Assembly: GCA_015075375.1 (NCBI GenBank)
Contig: JABTUM010000002.1
Span: 1,413,393 to 1,477,392, forward strand
Length of the DNA stretch: 64,000 bases
Source: Planctomycetota bacterium
GTDB lineage: Bacteria; Planctomycetota; SZUA-567; H5-PLA8
Reading direction: 5' to 3'
In this document: in pieces, positions 15,608 through 25,013 of the stretch
Position numbering within the stretch: position 1 is the stretch's first letter
Layout of the letters: each line of letters opens with the position of its first letter
Made by a program: the position numbers and the translations under genes
The notes under the pieces: model-generated
The model's database searches: none
Told to the model about the DNA's origin: nothing
The model's input: the letters and a program-made list of their open reading frames with translations, nothing else

Positions 15608-18349
15608 ATGCGTAATGCGATCTTAACGACCTGCGGACTGAGTGTTCTGCTGATCTCCGGCCTGCGAGCCGGCGAAGCGCCCAAGTACCTTTGGGTCGAA
15701 GGCGAAAAGCCCGTGGAACAAAAGGTCCAGCGCCATCCTTGGTGGTACGATCAGGCGAAAAAGGAACTTCTCTCGGGCGGCGACTTCATTTCGCATTGGA
15801 GCAGCGAGCAGGCCGGCGAGGTGCGGTACGAGGTGGAGGTCCCCTCCGAAGCCGCGTACGAATTCTGGGTGCGTGCCAATTCCGCCGGCACCAAGCTTTC
15901 CTATAAGCTCGACGAAGGCGCGTGGACGCCGATCGACATGGAGAGCCTGAAGCACGACCAAGTCAATGTTGCGGCAGACGGCAAGATCGACGTGCGCTTT
16001 CTGTCCTGGGCAAAGGCGGACAACCTGAAGCTGACCGTGGGCAAGCACGCCTTCGCCTTCAAATTCCACAGCGATAACAACAAGCACGGCATGCTGGACT
16101 GCTTTCTGCTTTCACGCGTGCCCTTCGTCCCCGACGGCAAACGCAAGCCGGACGAAAAAGCCGCACCCATCCAGGTGGTCAGCGAGGAAGGCCGGTGGGC
16201 GTTCGCGGCGCCGCGCGACGAGTTCAAATCCGAAGCCCTAGTGGATCTGCGCAGCCTGAACGAGCAGGTGGCCGGGGAGTCCGGTTACGTCCGGCGCAGC
16301 CCGGACGGCAACGGCTTCGTACGCGGCAACGGCGAACCCATCCGCTTCTGGGCAGTGAATTCCAGCGCGAATCACAGGGCGAACGTGGATCTGGATCGGC
16401 ATGCACGCTGGCTGGCCAAGCGCGGCATCAATATGGTTCGCCTGCATGCCAGCATCGTGCCCAAGCCCAAAGCAGGACAGAAGCTGCACGAGATCAACGC
16501 AAAGGAGCGTGAGGCAACCTGGAAAGCCGTGGCCGCGTTCAAAAAGGCGGGCATCTATGTCACCTTCTCGCCCTACTGGGCGGGGGCATCGGGCCTCGAA
16601 CCTTCGATGGGCTATTTGAACGACGGCGGCAACCACAACTGGGGGCTGCTCTTCTTCGACGAACGGCTGCAAGCGGCATACAAGAGCTGGCTCAAGGCCT
16701 TGCTCGCCGAACCCAACCCGCTGACGGGCCTGCCGCTGGCCAAAGATCCGGCCTTCGCAATCTTCCAACTGCAGAACGAAGACAGCCTACTGTTCTGGAC
16801 CCAGCAAGGCATCAAGGGCGAGGCGAGGCAAGTCCTGCGACAGAAGTTCGGAACGTTCCTGAAGGGGAAATACGGCAGCCTCGAGAAAGCGGCGGAGAGC
16901 TGGGGCGAAGGTGCGGTAGTCGCCGCGGATCAGGACAAGCCCGACGATTTCGCCCAAGGCGAAGCGGCTCTGGCCATCGTCTGGGAAATGACGCAGCGGC
17001 GCGGCTCGCCGGGCCTTCAGAAGCGCCTCAACGACCAGCACGAATTCTTCTGCAAGACGATGCATGCCTTCAATGCCGCAATGGGCAAATACCTGAAGGA
17101 AGAACTGGGCTGCCAGGCGCTGGTGAATGCCGGCAACTGGCGCACCGCGGACAATAAGATGCTCCTGGACGGAGAACGCTGGTCGTATTCGGCCAACGAA
17201 GTGCAGGGCGTGAATCGCTACTACTGCGGCGCGCACGAGGGTCAGCACAGGGGTTGGGCCATCGTCAACGGGGACAAGTTCACCGACGAGTCGGGACTGC
17301 TGCGTCCCCGGGAGCTGCCCTTCACGCTGCGCCAGGTAGAAGGTGCTCCGATTATCATTCCGGAAAGTTCCTGGGTGCCGCCTCTGGGTTACCAGTCCGA
17401 AGGCCCGTTCCTGGTCGCAGCGTACACCTCGATGAACGGCGTGGACGCATACTACTGGTTCGCAACCGACCAGGAAGACTGGCGAGATCCGGGCAGTGCG
17501 AATGGCTTCCTGCCCTCCGAAGGCAAGTGGATCTGCACGACGCCGATGCTGGCGGGACAATGGCCGGCGGCGGCGCTCCTGTTTCGCAAAGCGTACGTGA
17601 AGCCGGCCTCCGAACCGGCCGTGTACGAGGAGCGCAAGTTGGAGGACATTTGGAACCGCTCGATGCCGCTGCTTCCGGAAGAAGCCGGCTTCGACCCCAA
17701 TCGCGACGCGGCCTACTTGCCGCCCGAGTTGAGCGTGAAGGGCATTGCCAACCCGCTGGCGTACCTCGTCGGGCCGGTGGTGGTCAAGTACGACGGCGAT
17801 CCGGCCAAGAGCAAAGTGATCGACCTTTCGCCCTACATCGACGAAGAAAAGAAGACCGTCCGCAGCAGCACCGGCGAACTGGCGCTGGATTACGGCCAAG
17901 GGATCTGCACCCTCAACAGCCCCAAAGCACAGGGCGTTTCGGGCTTCCTGAAAAAGCCGGGGGCCTTCAAGCTGGAGACGATCGAACTGACCACCGCCAA
18001 CGAGTACGCGACCCTCCTCGCGGTGAGTCTCGACGACAAGCCGCTCACCGAATCGGCGAAGATCCTGATTCAAGTCGGTACCACCGAGCGCCCTGCGGGC
18101 TGGGCCACCAAGCCGAGCAAAGTAGACCAAGGGAAGCGCGACGGCGAAGAGATCGTTTCATTCGGAAAGGCGCCGTGGCAAATTGTCCAAACGGATGCCA
18201 CTTTGACGGTTAAGAATTCGAAGCTTCGCGTTGCCGTGGTATGCGATGCGAACTTCATGCCGCTCAAAGAGCTACCGCTTGAGGCCGTCGCCGGCGGGAA
18301 GCAGATTAAGCTTCCAACCGATGCGCTGTATGTCGTCCTCAAGGATTAG
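15608..18349 (+). CDS. Secreted clan GH-A-type glycoside hydrolase, large multidomain
   Basis: 913 residues from the ATG at 15608. The first 22 residues are a signal peptide (MRNAILTTCGLSVLLISGLRA, then GEAPK). A beta-rich carbohydrate-binding-like domain (about 25-190) precedes a TIM-barrel: GINMVRLHASIVPKP on an early strand, the acid/base pair N390-E391 in FQLQNEDS, and a second glutamate E586 in IIPESSW. The roughly 195-residue gap suits clan GH-A. A C-terminal beta-domain follows. The family number is not assignable by eye; agarase/GH5-like proteins of polysaccharide-degrading planctomycetes look alike. It may be regulated by the adjacent AraC gene. A terminator follows the stop. Confidence 0.82.
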   Translation: MRNAILTTCGLSVLLISGLRAGEAPKYLWVEGEKPVEQKVQRHPWWYDQAKKELLSGGDFISHWSSEQAGEVRYEVEVPSEAAYEFWVRANSAGTKLSYKLDEGAWTPIDMESLKHDQVNVAADGKIDVRFLSWAKADNLKLTVGKHAFAFKFHSDNNKHGMLDCFLLSRVPFVPDGKRKPDEKAAPIQVVSEEGRWAFAAPRDEFKSEALVDLRSLNEQVAGESGYVRRSPDGNGFVRGNGEPIRFWAVNSSANHRANVDLDRHARWLAKRGINMVRLHASIVPKPKAGQKLHEINAKEREATWKAVAAFKKAGIYVTFSPYWAGASGLEPSMGYLNDGGNHNWGLLFFDERLQAAYKSWLKALLAEPNPLTGLPLAKDPAFAIFQLQNEDSLLFWTQQGIKGEARQVLRQKFGTFLKGKYGSLEKAAESWGEGAVVAADQDKPDDFAQGEAALAIVWEMTQRRGSPGLQKRLNDQHEFFCKTMHAFNAAMGKYLKEELGCQALVNAGNWRTADNKMLLDGERWSYSANEVQGVNRYYCGAHEGQHRGWAIVNGDKFTDESGLLRPRELPFTLRQVEGAPIIIPESSWVPPLGYQSEGPFLVAAYTSMNGVDAYYWFATDQEDWRDPGSANGFLPSEGKWICTTPMLAGQWPAAALLFRKAYVKPASEPAVYEERKLEDIWNRSMPLLPEEAGFDPNRDAAYLPPELSVKGIANPLAYLVGPVVVKYDGDPAKSKVIDLSPYIDEEKKTVRSSTGELALDYGQGICTLNSPKAQGVSGFLKKPGAFKLETIELTTANEYATLLAVSLDDKPLTESAKILIQVGTTERPAGWATKPSKVDQGKRDGEEIVSFGKAPWQIVQTDATLTVKNSKLRVAVVCDANFMPLKELPLEAVAGGKQIKLPTDALYVVLKD

Positions 18350-18362
18350 CAGAAAGTAAAAA

Positions 18363-18401
18363 AGGCGCGAATGGCCCGATGGGCGTTCGCGCCGATTCTT
18401 T
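18363..18401 (+). terminator. Rho-independent terminator after the glycoside hydrolase
   Basis: An inverted repeat GGCGCGAA (18363-18370) / TTCGCGCC (18385-18392) with an inner GCCC/GGGC pairing is followed by a T-rich run (TTCTTTT). It begins 14 bases after the stop codon of the preceding gene. Confidence 0.75.
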
Positions 18402-18591
18402 TAATGCCGCACACTCCACGTGTTAAGTACGTACTCCCGCCGATTCGAGTTGACGAATCCACTTAAGTATGGTTCGGTGAAAGCATGAGGGGGTCCGCAT
18501 GCCCCCGAGCCGATACGGTATCCCGAGTATATGCAACCATCTTGAGCGGGATAAGGTCGGCACGTAGCCCCGTCGAATTGAGGGCACGCAT

Positions 18592-19032
18592 ATGCCGCAC
18601 GACCAAAACGTATGGCTCGTGGAACACGACAAGCCCACGCGCATGGCGCTAGGCAGGCTATTGCGATCCAAAGGTTGGCAGGTTCGCGAGTTGGCCCGGC
18701 GTTCCCAGGCGGTTCCTTACTGGCGCACCTTCGGAGCGCCGGACCTCGTTATTCTCGATGCCGCTGAAGTCGGCGAGACGCTGGCTCAGGACGTGCGCAT
18801 GTTCCGGCGCTTATGCGGACCCGGGTTACCCGTAGTCGTCCTGACCGCTAAGGCATCGTTGGCTCAGCTAGCCGAAGCATATGTCGCGGGCGCTTCGTTC
18901 TGCCTCACCCAGCCGCTCGATACGGAACTGCTGGCCAAAGCCCTGGAATACATTCTGGACGATCTGCCGCCCAAGCGGGCGGGCAAGATCGAATTGGAGC
19001 TATTGACGGCCGATGGTTTCTACTTCGGCTGA
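18592..19032 (+). CDS. Stand-alone receiver-like protein lacking the conserved lysine
   Basis: 146 residues, one REC-like domain and no output domain. GAGGG lies about 7 bases before the ATG. The acidic pocket is E11/D13 (WLVEHDKP), the phospho-acceptor is D56 (PDLVILDAAE) and the threonine T85 (VVVLTAKA) is present. The lysine that normally contacts the phosphoryl group is Q107 (CLTQPLD). It is followed 57 bases later by a second REC protein with the opposite defect. No histidine kinase is nearby. It may be a sink, an adaptor or a phosphorylation-independent partner. Confidence 0.8.
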   Translation: MPHDQNVWLVEHDKPTRMALGRLLRSKGWQVRELARRSQAVPYWRTFGAPDLVILDAAEVGETLAQDVRMFRRLCGPGLPVVVLTAKASLAQLAEAYVAGASFCLTQPLDTELLAKALEYILDDLPPKRAGKIELELLTADGFYFG

Positions 19033-19089
19033 AGTTTGACGCGGAAAGGAGGTCTGTCCAGGGGGAGCAGACCGCAGAGGGCATGCACC

Positions 19090-19758
19090 ATGAACGAGCC
19101 TCATTTGCTCCGCAGTGAAGTACCTCAGCGCCGCAGCTTCGGCTCGAATGCCGGGTCTGGAGTCCGGCGCAGGCAGCGCAACATCTCCGTCACCCAGCCC
19201 GGAGTACATCGCGCGTTCTGGGTCGGCGCGGGCCGCTCGGCCAGCGCCTCTTCCAAGCAGCTTTGCCCCCAACCCGCGCCGCTCGGCGCCGATGCCGAGA
19301 GCGAAACGCGCCGCTCGGGAAATACCGCGATCCGGCCGAAGCGTGTTCTGCTGGTCGAAGGCGATACGTGGAGCAGGCAGGTTTTGAGCCGCATGATCAA
19401 AGGCCGCGGCCTGGACGTTTGTGCGGCCGGCGACGGGTTCACGGCACTGCAACGCTTGCACGCCGGCAGGGCCTTCGATCTTATGCTGTTGGGTCTTGAA
19501 CTTCCGGGCGTCGGCGGGTTGGGCCTGCTCGACCGTATGCGCGCGGATGGCCTCCAAACGCAAGTGGTGGTCCTTGCGCGGCAAGCCTCTGGACGAACCA
19601 TCATGGCTTGCCACAAGTTCGGCATCGCCTATTGGTTGTCGAAGCCGATCTCGGAGTTGGAACTGGATCTCGCGCTTGACTTCACCGTCGGTGAAAATTC
19701 GCACGAAGAGCGAACCGCCATTCTGGCGCGCTTGAACGAACTGACCGAACGCGATTAA
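19090..19758 (+). CDS. Receiver-like protein lacking the phospho-acceptor aspartate
   Basis: 223 residues from the ATG at 19090. A low-complexity, Arg/Ser-rich N-terminal region (about 1-80) precedes a REC fold at about 84-200. The acidic pair E90/D92 is kept (VLLVEGD) and lysine K185 is kept (YWLSKPI). The acceptor aspartate position is glycine G135 (LMLLGLELPG) and the threonine position is alanine (VVVLARQ). It therefore cannot be phosphorylated in the standard way and is a pseudo-receiver. The preceding REC gene keeps the aspartate but lacks the lysine. The two may act together; that is inference. Confidence 0.78.
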   Translation: MNEPHLLRSEVPQRRSFGSNAGSGVRRRQRNISVTQPGVHRAFWVGAGRSASASSKQLCPQPAPLGADAESETRRSGNTAIRPKRVLLVEGDTWSRQVLSRMIKGRGLDVCAAGDGFTALQRLHAGRAFDLMLLGLELPGVGGLGLLDRMRADGLQTQVVVLARQASGRTIMACHKFGIAYWLSKPISELELDLALDFTVGENSHEERTAILARLNELTERD

Positions 19759-19767
19759 CGCCTGCGG

Positions 19768-22161
19768 TCAGGGCGGACCGGCGGTCCATACGTACGGCAA
19801 TCCCTTTTTCAGATCGGGCCATTGCCAGCCGCGACCTTGCGCATCGGCGCCTCGAAACCGAACCAGCAGGCCGCCCGGAGGCGCCGGTAGGTTGATCGTA
19901 TACAAGCCGGAGGATCCCCGGAAGCTCCGCGCCTCCCAATCCCGCTCGCTGCGCAGAGGTTTGAACAGCACTTCGATTCCCACCGGTTGGCGTCCCTGCG
20001 GCGGAAAGCGCAGTTCGATACGCGTCTTACCTTCCTGGAGTTCCCACTGCAATCCCGGCACATCCAGGTCCGCCGGCGTCTGGGTCGCGCGCTCCCATAG
20101 GCGCGGCAAAGCGACTCGATCGGTCCCATCCTTACCGCGCTCGGCCAATCGCTGCAGGGACTCAGCCACGCGCTCCAACCTCGGCGTCATGGAACTCCAA
20201 GTGAAGTCGGCGCCGGCACGGAGCGGATCTTGAACCGGCAGGAAGACGCGGTCGGATTCGTTCGCCAGCACTCGCCACGCCGTGACAGAAGCGTTCATCT
20301 CGTCCGCAGCGATGCGTGCCCAGAGCGGATCGACGCCTTTGCGGTGTAATGCCCAAGCACTCAGCGCCCGCCACCTTGCGGCGGTAGATGCACCTAATGC
20401 GGCCAGCGCGCGCGCTTCGGCGCAAAGCTCGATGAGCGCCTCCGGCGCCGGTGCGCCATCGATGCGCGCCAGAAGCGCATTCGCTTCTCTATGCACCGCG
20501 GCGGCATCGGAATCCAACGTCGCAGCCGCTTGCCACGGAGATTCGCGCCATTCCTGGCGGCCTTCAGCCACGGCCGCCGCCCATTCCAACGGCGAGCATC
20601 CGCGCGCGCCGTCCAAAGGCGAAAGCGCCGCCCAAGCCTCGAGCGAGCGAGGCGCGCCGGACTTCCCGCGTTCGAGCAATCCCGGCTCCAATTCAGGCGC
20701 CGACTCGCGATGATCCAACCCGGCGCACGCACCGGCGTATACCTGAGGCACGATGCGGCTCATGCGTGCGAGCAGAGCAAAAGCCAGCGGGCCGAACTCA
20801 GGTCCGTGGCGTTGGACCGCCCCCCGCGCAAGCACGCCGTTCGATTCGAGCGGATCGTAAGCCAATCGGCCCCAGGTGCGGTAGAAGTCCGCATTCAGTT
20901 CGAATTCGTAACGCAGGCCCGGCGGCGGATTGCGGTGCCGGGCACTCAATTCGGGTGGGCCGTACGCCCAGATCGGTTCCACCGAGAATCCGCGCGCGGC
21001 GCCGAGCCTGAAGCTCCGCGCCGCCGTGCGTATGAATTCCGGATCGGCCCATTGAAATACGCGATGCGTCCCGGCCGCGCGCACCTGCCAGATGGGCTCG
21101 AAATTTCGATTCGGCAGCAGGAAGTCCTGAAAGCCGTAATCTTCGCCGCGGCCGTGCACCGCAGGGTACGGCAGACCCAGATGTTCGCCGTTAAACTTAA
21201 GCTCCACGCCTAGCGCGCCGCCGGCTGCGCGCGAAAGTTTGCGGACGGTATCGAGATCGGTGCCCCAGGAACGCGTGTAGAAGGCGCCTTGAAAGCCCGC
21301 TCGCCGAGCCGGCTCTACGTATACTTCCTCGAAAAACTTGACGCCGTCGGCGCCCGAACGCTTGAGCCGCGCGCCGAACCAGGCAAGGCCGGGAACGTCG
21401 CGCACGATCCGCTCCACCGCGCTGGCGTCGTCTTCGATGCGATCTTCCTTGCCCCGGCCGTAATTCATGAGCCCCACGCGAATACCGCGTGCGGAAGCAT
21501 GCTCGACGATGCGCTTCAAAACCGCTCGATAGCGTGCCGCATCCTCCCCCGCCCCACCCAATAGCACCACCGCATCGCCAAAGGCGGTGCTCTGAGGTTG
21601 ATACGTGCCGTGTAGATCGATCAGGTTGAAGCGGCTGTATGCAAGCAAAGTCAACAGCTTGCTCCAACACTCGGCGTCTTCGAACCAGACGGCCGGCTTA
21701 CCTTGGGCATCGACATGCAGAAACAGGTTTAAGGCTCGTAAGGCTACGAACGGACGCTGCGCACGTGAAACCAGCCGGGCGCGCACGCTCTTCCAGTCCT
21801 CGCGTGGTTGGGAAACCGAGAGTTGTTCGGCCAATTCGAGCAAACCGTACATCGCACCTGGGCCGTCGCCGCCGCGTATCGTGATGGGACCGTCGGTGGG
21901 CGCCGAAAGGTCGTACGCTTCGACCCCAAGCGCCGAACCGGACGCCGAGATTCCGACCCGTATCGAATGCGGCGGAAGTCCTGCGAGAGCGCCTGAACGC
22001 TCCAGCACGCTCAGGACTTCGCCTGCCGCCCAACGCACGGCATCCGGCGCGCGGTCGGGCAGCACAAGTACGTCGGTCTCTTCAGCCTGGAGCGCCAGAG
22101 GCAGGAGCCAGCAGACCCCAAACCATACGATCCTTTGATACGTGCGTGAAGAAATGACCAC
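19768..22161 (-). CDS. Secreted glycoside hydrolase-like protein with GH20/GH67-type N-domain
   Basis: About 797 residues from a GTG at 22161, chosen because a signal peptide begins there (VVISSRTYQRIVWFG, then a hydrophobic run ending LALQAEE). The N-terminal alpha/beta domain has the pattern seen before GH20/GH67 catalytic domains: VLPDRAPDAVRWAAGEVLS and IRGGDGPGAMYGLLELAEQL. The barrel region follows with SRFNLIDLHGTYQP, RGIRVGLMNYGRG and LGVELKFNGEHLG. The C-terminal part is helical and poorly characterised. No obvious paired catalytic acids can be named with confidence. Alpha-glucuronidase-like or hexosaminidase-like function is possible. Confidence 0.72.
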   Translation of the reverse strand: MVISSRTYQRIVWFGVCWLLPLALQAEETDVLVLPDRAPDAVRWAAGEVLSVLERSGALAGLPPHSIRVGISASGSALGVEAYDLSAPTDGPITIRGGDGPGAMYGLLELAEQLSVSQPREDWKSVRARLVSRAQRPFVALRALNLFLHVDAQGKPAVWFEDAECWSKLLTLLAYSRFNLIDLHGTYQPQSTAFGDAVVLLGGAGEDAARYRAVLKRIVEHASARGIRVGLMNYGRGKEDRIEDDASAVERIVRDVPGLAWFGARLKRSGADGVKFFEEVYVEPARRAGFQGAFYTRSWGTDLDTVRKLSRAAGGALGVELKFNGEHLGLPYPAVHGRGEDYGFQDFLLPNRNFEPIWQVRAAGTHRVFQWADPEFIRTAARSFRLGAARGFSVEPIWAYGPPELSARHRNPPPGLRYEFELNADFYRTWGRLAYDPLESNGVLARGAVQRHGPEFGPLAFALLARMSRIVPQVYAGACAGLDHRESAPELEPGLLERGKSGAPRSLEAWAALSPLDGARGCSPLEWAAAVAEGRQEWRESPWQAAATLDSDAAAVHREANALLARIDGAPAPEALIELCAEARALAALGASTAARWRALSAWALHRKGVDPLWARIAADEMNASVTAWRVLANESDRVFLPVQDPLRAGADFTWSSMTPRLERVAESLQRLAERGKDGTDRVALPRLWERATQTPADLDVPGLQWELQEGKTRIELRFPPQGRQPVGIEVLFKPLRSERDWEARSFRGSSGLYTINLPAPPGGLLVRFRGADAQGRGWQWPDLKKGLPYVWTAGPP

Positions 22162-22348
22162 GTGAACCTCGGCGCCGAATGGACTCCAAGCGCGACCAGG
22201 TGGCCGCCGTCCGGCTCTACCGACCGGAGCTTGCCACAGTACCGGGTTGCCACCGTGCGTAAAACCTAAGTCATGGACTGGCAGGCGCATATTGAACTAG
22301 GTAATATGCACAACGGGGCGTTTAGCACATTTAGGGAGTATCCAAAAC

Positions 22349-22987
22349 ATGGCCAAACCGGCCAACTGGAAGTTGCGAGCCGCAATTGCGATTGCCGTGC
22401 TTTTCCTGGGCGGGATCGGGTTTGTGTTCTCGACCACCGGCTTTGAGATTATGCGTGACAAGCTCCGCCAAGCCTATCAAGAAGCGCCAGAGAACGAACG
22501 CAGCACACACTGGGCGGCGGACTATTGGCTGCAATTAGCGTGGTTCGAAGGCTTTATCTGCGGAAGACGCGAGATCGCCAACGAGTTGTACTTTGAGTTT
22601 ATCGGCATCCAGCCCACGGACGGCATGACTTTTATAGATCGCTATCGCAAGACTGGCATGCTTAAGTGGAAGGGTCTGATGGATCCTGACACGAAAAATC
22701 GAAGCGGCTGGGGCATTTGGCATGATCGATCGCCGGAGGCCTTCTTTAACTACCTGGAATTGAATCAATCTTTCCATTCCGCACAATCCTTGTCCGCCGA
22801 AGCCGAGATTTATCATATCGTCTTTCATGACCTGTACATGCGCGTAACCCGGTCGCAGCGTCCTCACCCGAAATTTTACGTCTGGTGGAACAAGGTCGAC
22901 ACGCGCTTTTATAAGGCTTGGCGTGGCGCCAAACCCTTGAAGGTGGTCCCGATGCCCACAGGCTATGAAGGACCGCCGGCAGAATAG
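22349..22987 (+). CDS. Membrane-anchored hypothetical protein
   Basis: 212 residues with AGGGAG about 8 bases before the ATG. One membrane helix lies at residues about 8-28 (LRAAIAIAVLFLGGIGFVFS). The rest is a soluble, aromatic-rich domain (WAADYWLQLAWFEGFICGRR, FYVWWNKVDTRFYKAW). I recognise no family. Codon choice is less GC-extreme than in the neighbours, with more A/T third positions, which may indicate recent acquisition. Flanking genes give no functional hint. Confidence 0.6.
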   Translation: MAKPANWKLRAAIAIAVLFLGGIGFVFSTTGFEIMRDKLRQAYQEAPENERSTHWAADYWLQLAWFEGFICGRREIANELYFEFIGIQPTDGMTFIDRYRKTGMLKWKGLMDPDTKNRSGWGIWHDRSPEAFFNYLELNQSFHSAQSLSAEAEIYHIVFHDLYMRVTRSQRPHPKFYVWWNKVDTRFYKAWRGAKPLKVVPMPTGYEGPPAE

Positions 22988-23167
22988 TTCCAACTCGTTA
23001 GTTTGAATTGTGTTACGAGGTTCGGACGACCGCAGAGTCAGGTCGGTATTTCGACTAAGTGCACCGGTGCAACATCCGTCTGCCTTGCGAACTCGGCGGC
23101 TAAGTGGTTGCAAAGTCCACCGAATGGACGTCCCATCAATAGGTAATGCCAAGGGCGTCGTACACGG

Positions 23168-25006
23168 ATGCAGATCATGCACATGACTCGGACGTGGTTG
23201 CCGAGCTTCAAAGCCGCCTTGGTGTTGGGGTGCGCTGTGCTTGCGTTTCTCGGGAAGCAGGCAGCTGCCGAAGACGCAAAGGTTCCGCTTAAATCGCTGA
23301 TCGACCAGTTGCGATCCGCGGACCTCGCACAAATCAAAAAGGTCGAACAGGAACTGATCGGGCTGCCGGCCGCGCGCACGCTCGAGTTGATGCGCGCATT
23401 CCAATCCGAGCGCGATCTGAAAGCTGCTCGGCACTTGGCGCATGTGCTTACCCAGCGAGGCGTTCTCTTCGCGGCCGTTACCGATCTTCCGCAGGCCATC
23501 CAGCCCGAAGTTCGCAGGCTTGCGGCAGCCTATTTGGGCGCCTCCGACGAACCGGCACTCCGGCAAGCGCGCGAAGAGCTTGCCGCGTGGGGCCATGCCG
23601 GAGCTCCCTATTTGCTGACTGCATTGAACAACCGCGGACAGCCCCTTCCGAGACGGCGCGCCGCCGCGGCGTTGGCCGACATGGCTCATGCCCCGGCTTT
23701 TTCTGTGCTGGTGGAAAGTTTGGAGGACGATGCGGCCTATAGCGAGGTGCGGCGCGAACTGCTGGCGCACCCGGTAGGCGCCGCCGAGGCGCTGATTCGA
23801 GACGGTATGGGCGCGCGCTCCGAGCGCATCCGCAGGCGTGCGGCCGAACTCCTCGGCTGGCTGAACCCTCAACATTCAGGCGCCCTAGCCGTGCCGGCTT
23901 TGCTGAAAGGCTTGAGCGACCGGCAGCCGGCGGTGGTGCTGGCATGCCAAATTGCGCTGGCCAATCTGGCCGACGAAGCTCTTTTCGAGACGCTGCTGAA
24001 GCAGATTCAGCAAGCTCCTCCCGCCGACCGGCTCCAGGCGCACGCCGCGGCCGTGGGACTGGCGCGCGCGGCAGGTGCAGCGCATTGGCCCTTGGTGGAA
24101 GCCCTTACGGTATCGCGCAACGTCAAGCATCGCGAAGTGGCGGCGCTCAGCTTGGGCCTCTGGAAGCATCCCGCTCAGGAAGCCGTGGTAGTGCAGACCT
24201 TGGTTAAGTTGCTCTCCGACGGCGCCAGCACCGTTCAACAGCGCGCGGCCGAAAGCTTGGGGGCTCTAGCCAACCGGCGTTTCGCTTCGGCGCTGCAAGC
24301 CGAAGAACCGCTTTGGCAAGCGTTTTCGCGCGGCCGACCGCTGGTGCGTTACGCTGCGGCGCTTGCGCTGGGCGAGATCGCCGCGAAAGGGCGCGTCTTG
24401 CCCGACGCACGCCGGACGCAAGTGATGCGCGAGTTAAATCACGGACGCATCGAGGATGCGAGTGGAGCGTGCCGCGAGGCGTTGCTGTGCGTCGTGGATC
24501 AGGTCAGCGGCACCATCGCCCCTGCGCGCCCTGCCGTTGAGCCGCCCAAGGATGCCGAAGACACGAAAAGCGCCGAACCGAAGAAAGAGGAACCCCAGAA
24601 GGAAGAGCCCAAAGAGCAGCCCACTGACCCGCCTCCGGCTACCGAACCGCCGCCCAGCACCGAGCCGCCGCCGGCCGGTGAATCGCCACCCAGCTCGGAG
24701 CCGCCGGCAGAAACGCCCCAGGATCCTCCGCCCGCCAGCGATCCCGGACTGGCGCCGGCGCCGGAAGCGCCAAAAGATCCACCTCCCTCAAGCAGCGATC
24801 CCGCCCCACCTCCGGATCAAGCGTCGTCAGGCAAGACGCAACCCGGCACGTTGCTGCCTAAGGTGGGCGTGGAGGGCATGGGGGATCGCAGCAAGAGCCC
24901 GATTTCGTCGGGGCCGCCAAGTTTTGGGCGCCAGCGTCTCGAAGAGATTGAAAACCCGGCGCGCCCCGGACAAGTCGTCTTCTCGAATTACGTCCAAGTC
25001 CGATAG
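23168..25006 (+). CDS. Exported HEAT-repeat protein with Pro/Glu-rich tail
   Basis: 612 residues. A signal peptide follows two near-start methionines (FKAALVLGCAVLAFLGKQAAAED). From about residue 40 to 450 the sequence is alpha-helical repeats of HEAT/PBS-lyase type (for example PRRRAAAALADMAHAPAFSV, HREVAALSLGLWKHPAQEAV, and the AAESLGALANRR repeat). Residues about 457-560 are Pro/Glu/Lys-rich low complexity (EPPPSTEPPP-like units), then a short basic end. Such proteins act as scaffolds; partners are unknown. It lacks catalytic motifs. It converges on the transporter gene with an 8-base gap and no visible terminator. Confidence 0.78.
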   Translation: MQIMHMTRTWLPSFKAALVLGCAVLAFLGKQAAAEDAKVPLKSLIDQLRSADLAQIKKVEQELIGLPAARTLELMRAFQSERDLKAARHLAHVLTQRGVLFAAVTDLPQAIQPEVRRLAAAYLGASDEPALRQAREELAAWGHAGAPYLLTALNNRGQPLPRRRAAAALADMAHAPAFSVLVESLEDDAAYSEVRRELLAHPVGAAEALIRDGMGARSERIRRRAAELLGWLNPQHSGALAVPALLKGLSDRQPAVVLACQIALANLADEALFETLLKQIQQAPPADRLQAHAAAVGLARAAGAAHWPLVEALTVSRNVKHREVAALSLGLWKHPAQEAVVVQTLVKLLSDGASTVQQRAAESLGALANRRFASALQAEEPLWQAFSRGRPLVRYAAALALGEIAAKGRVLPDARRTQVMRELNHGRIEDASGACREALLCVVDQVSGTIAPARPAVEPPKDAEDTKSAEPKKEEPQKEEPKEQPTDPPPATEPPPSTEPPPAGESPPSSEPPAETPQDPPPASDPGLAPAPEAPKDPPPSSSDPAPPPDQASSGKTQPGTLLPKVGVEGMGDRSKSPISSGPPSFGRQRLEEIENPARPGQVVFSNYVQVR

Positions 25007-25013
25007 CCGAAAA

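Noticed and set aside
24600..24800. DNA repeat array
   Set aside because: The repetition comes from Pro/Glu codons of the HEAT protein tail, not from a separate repeat element.
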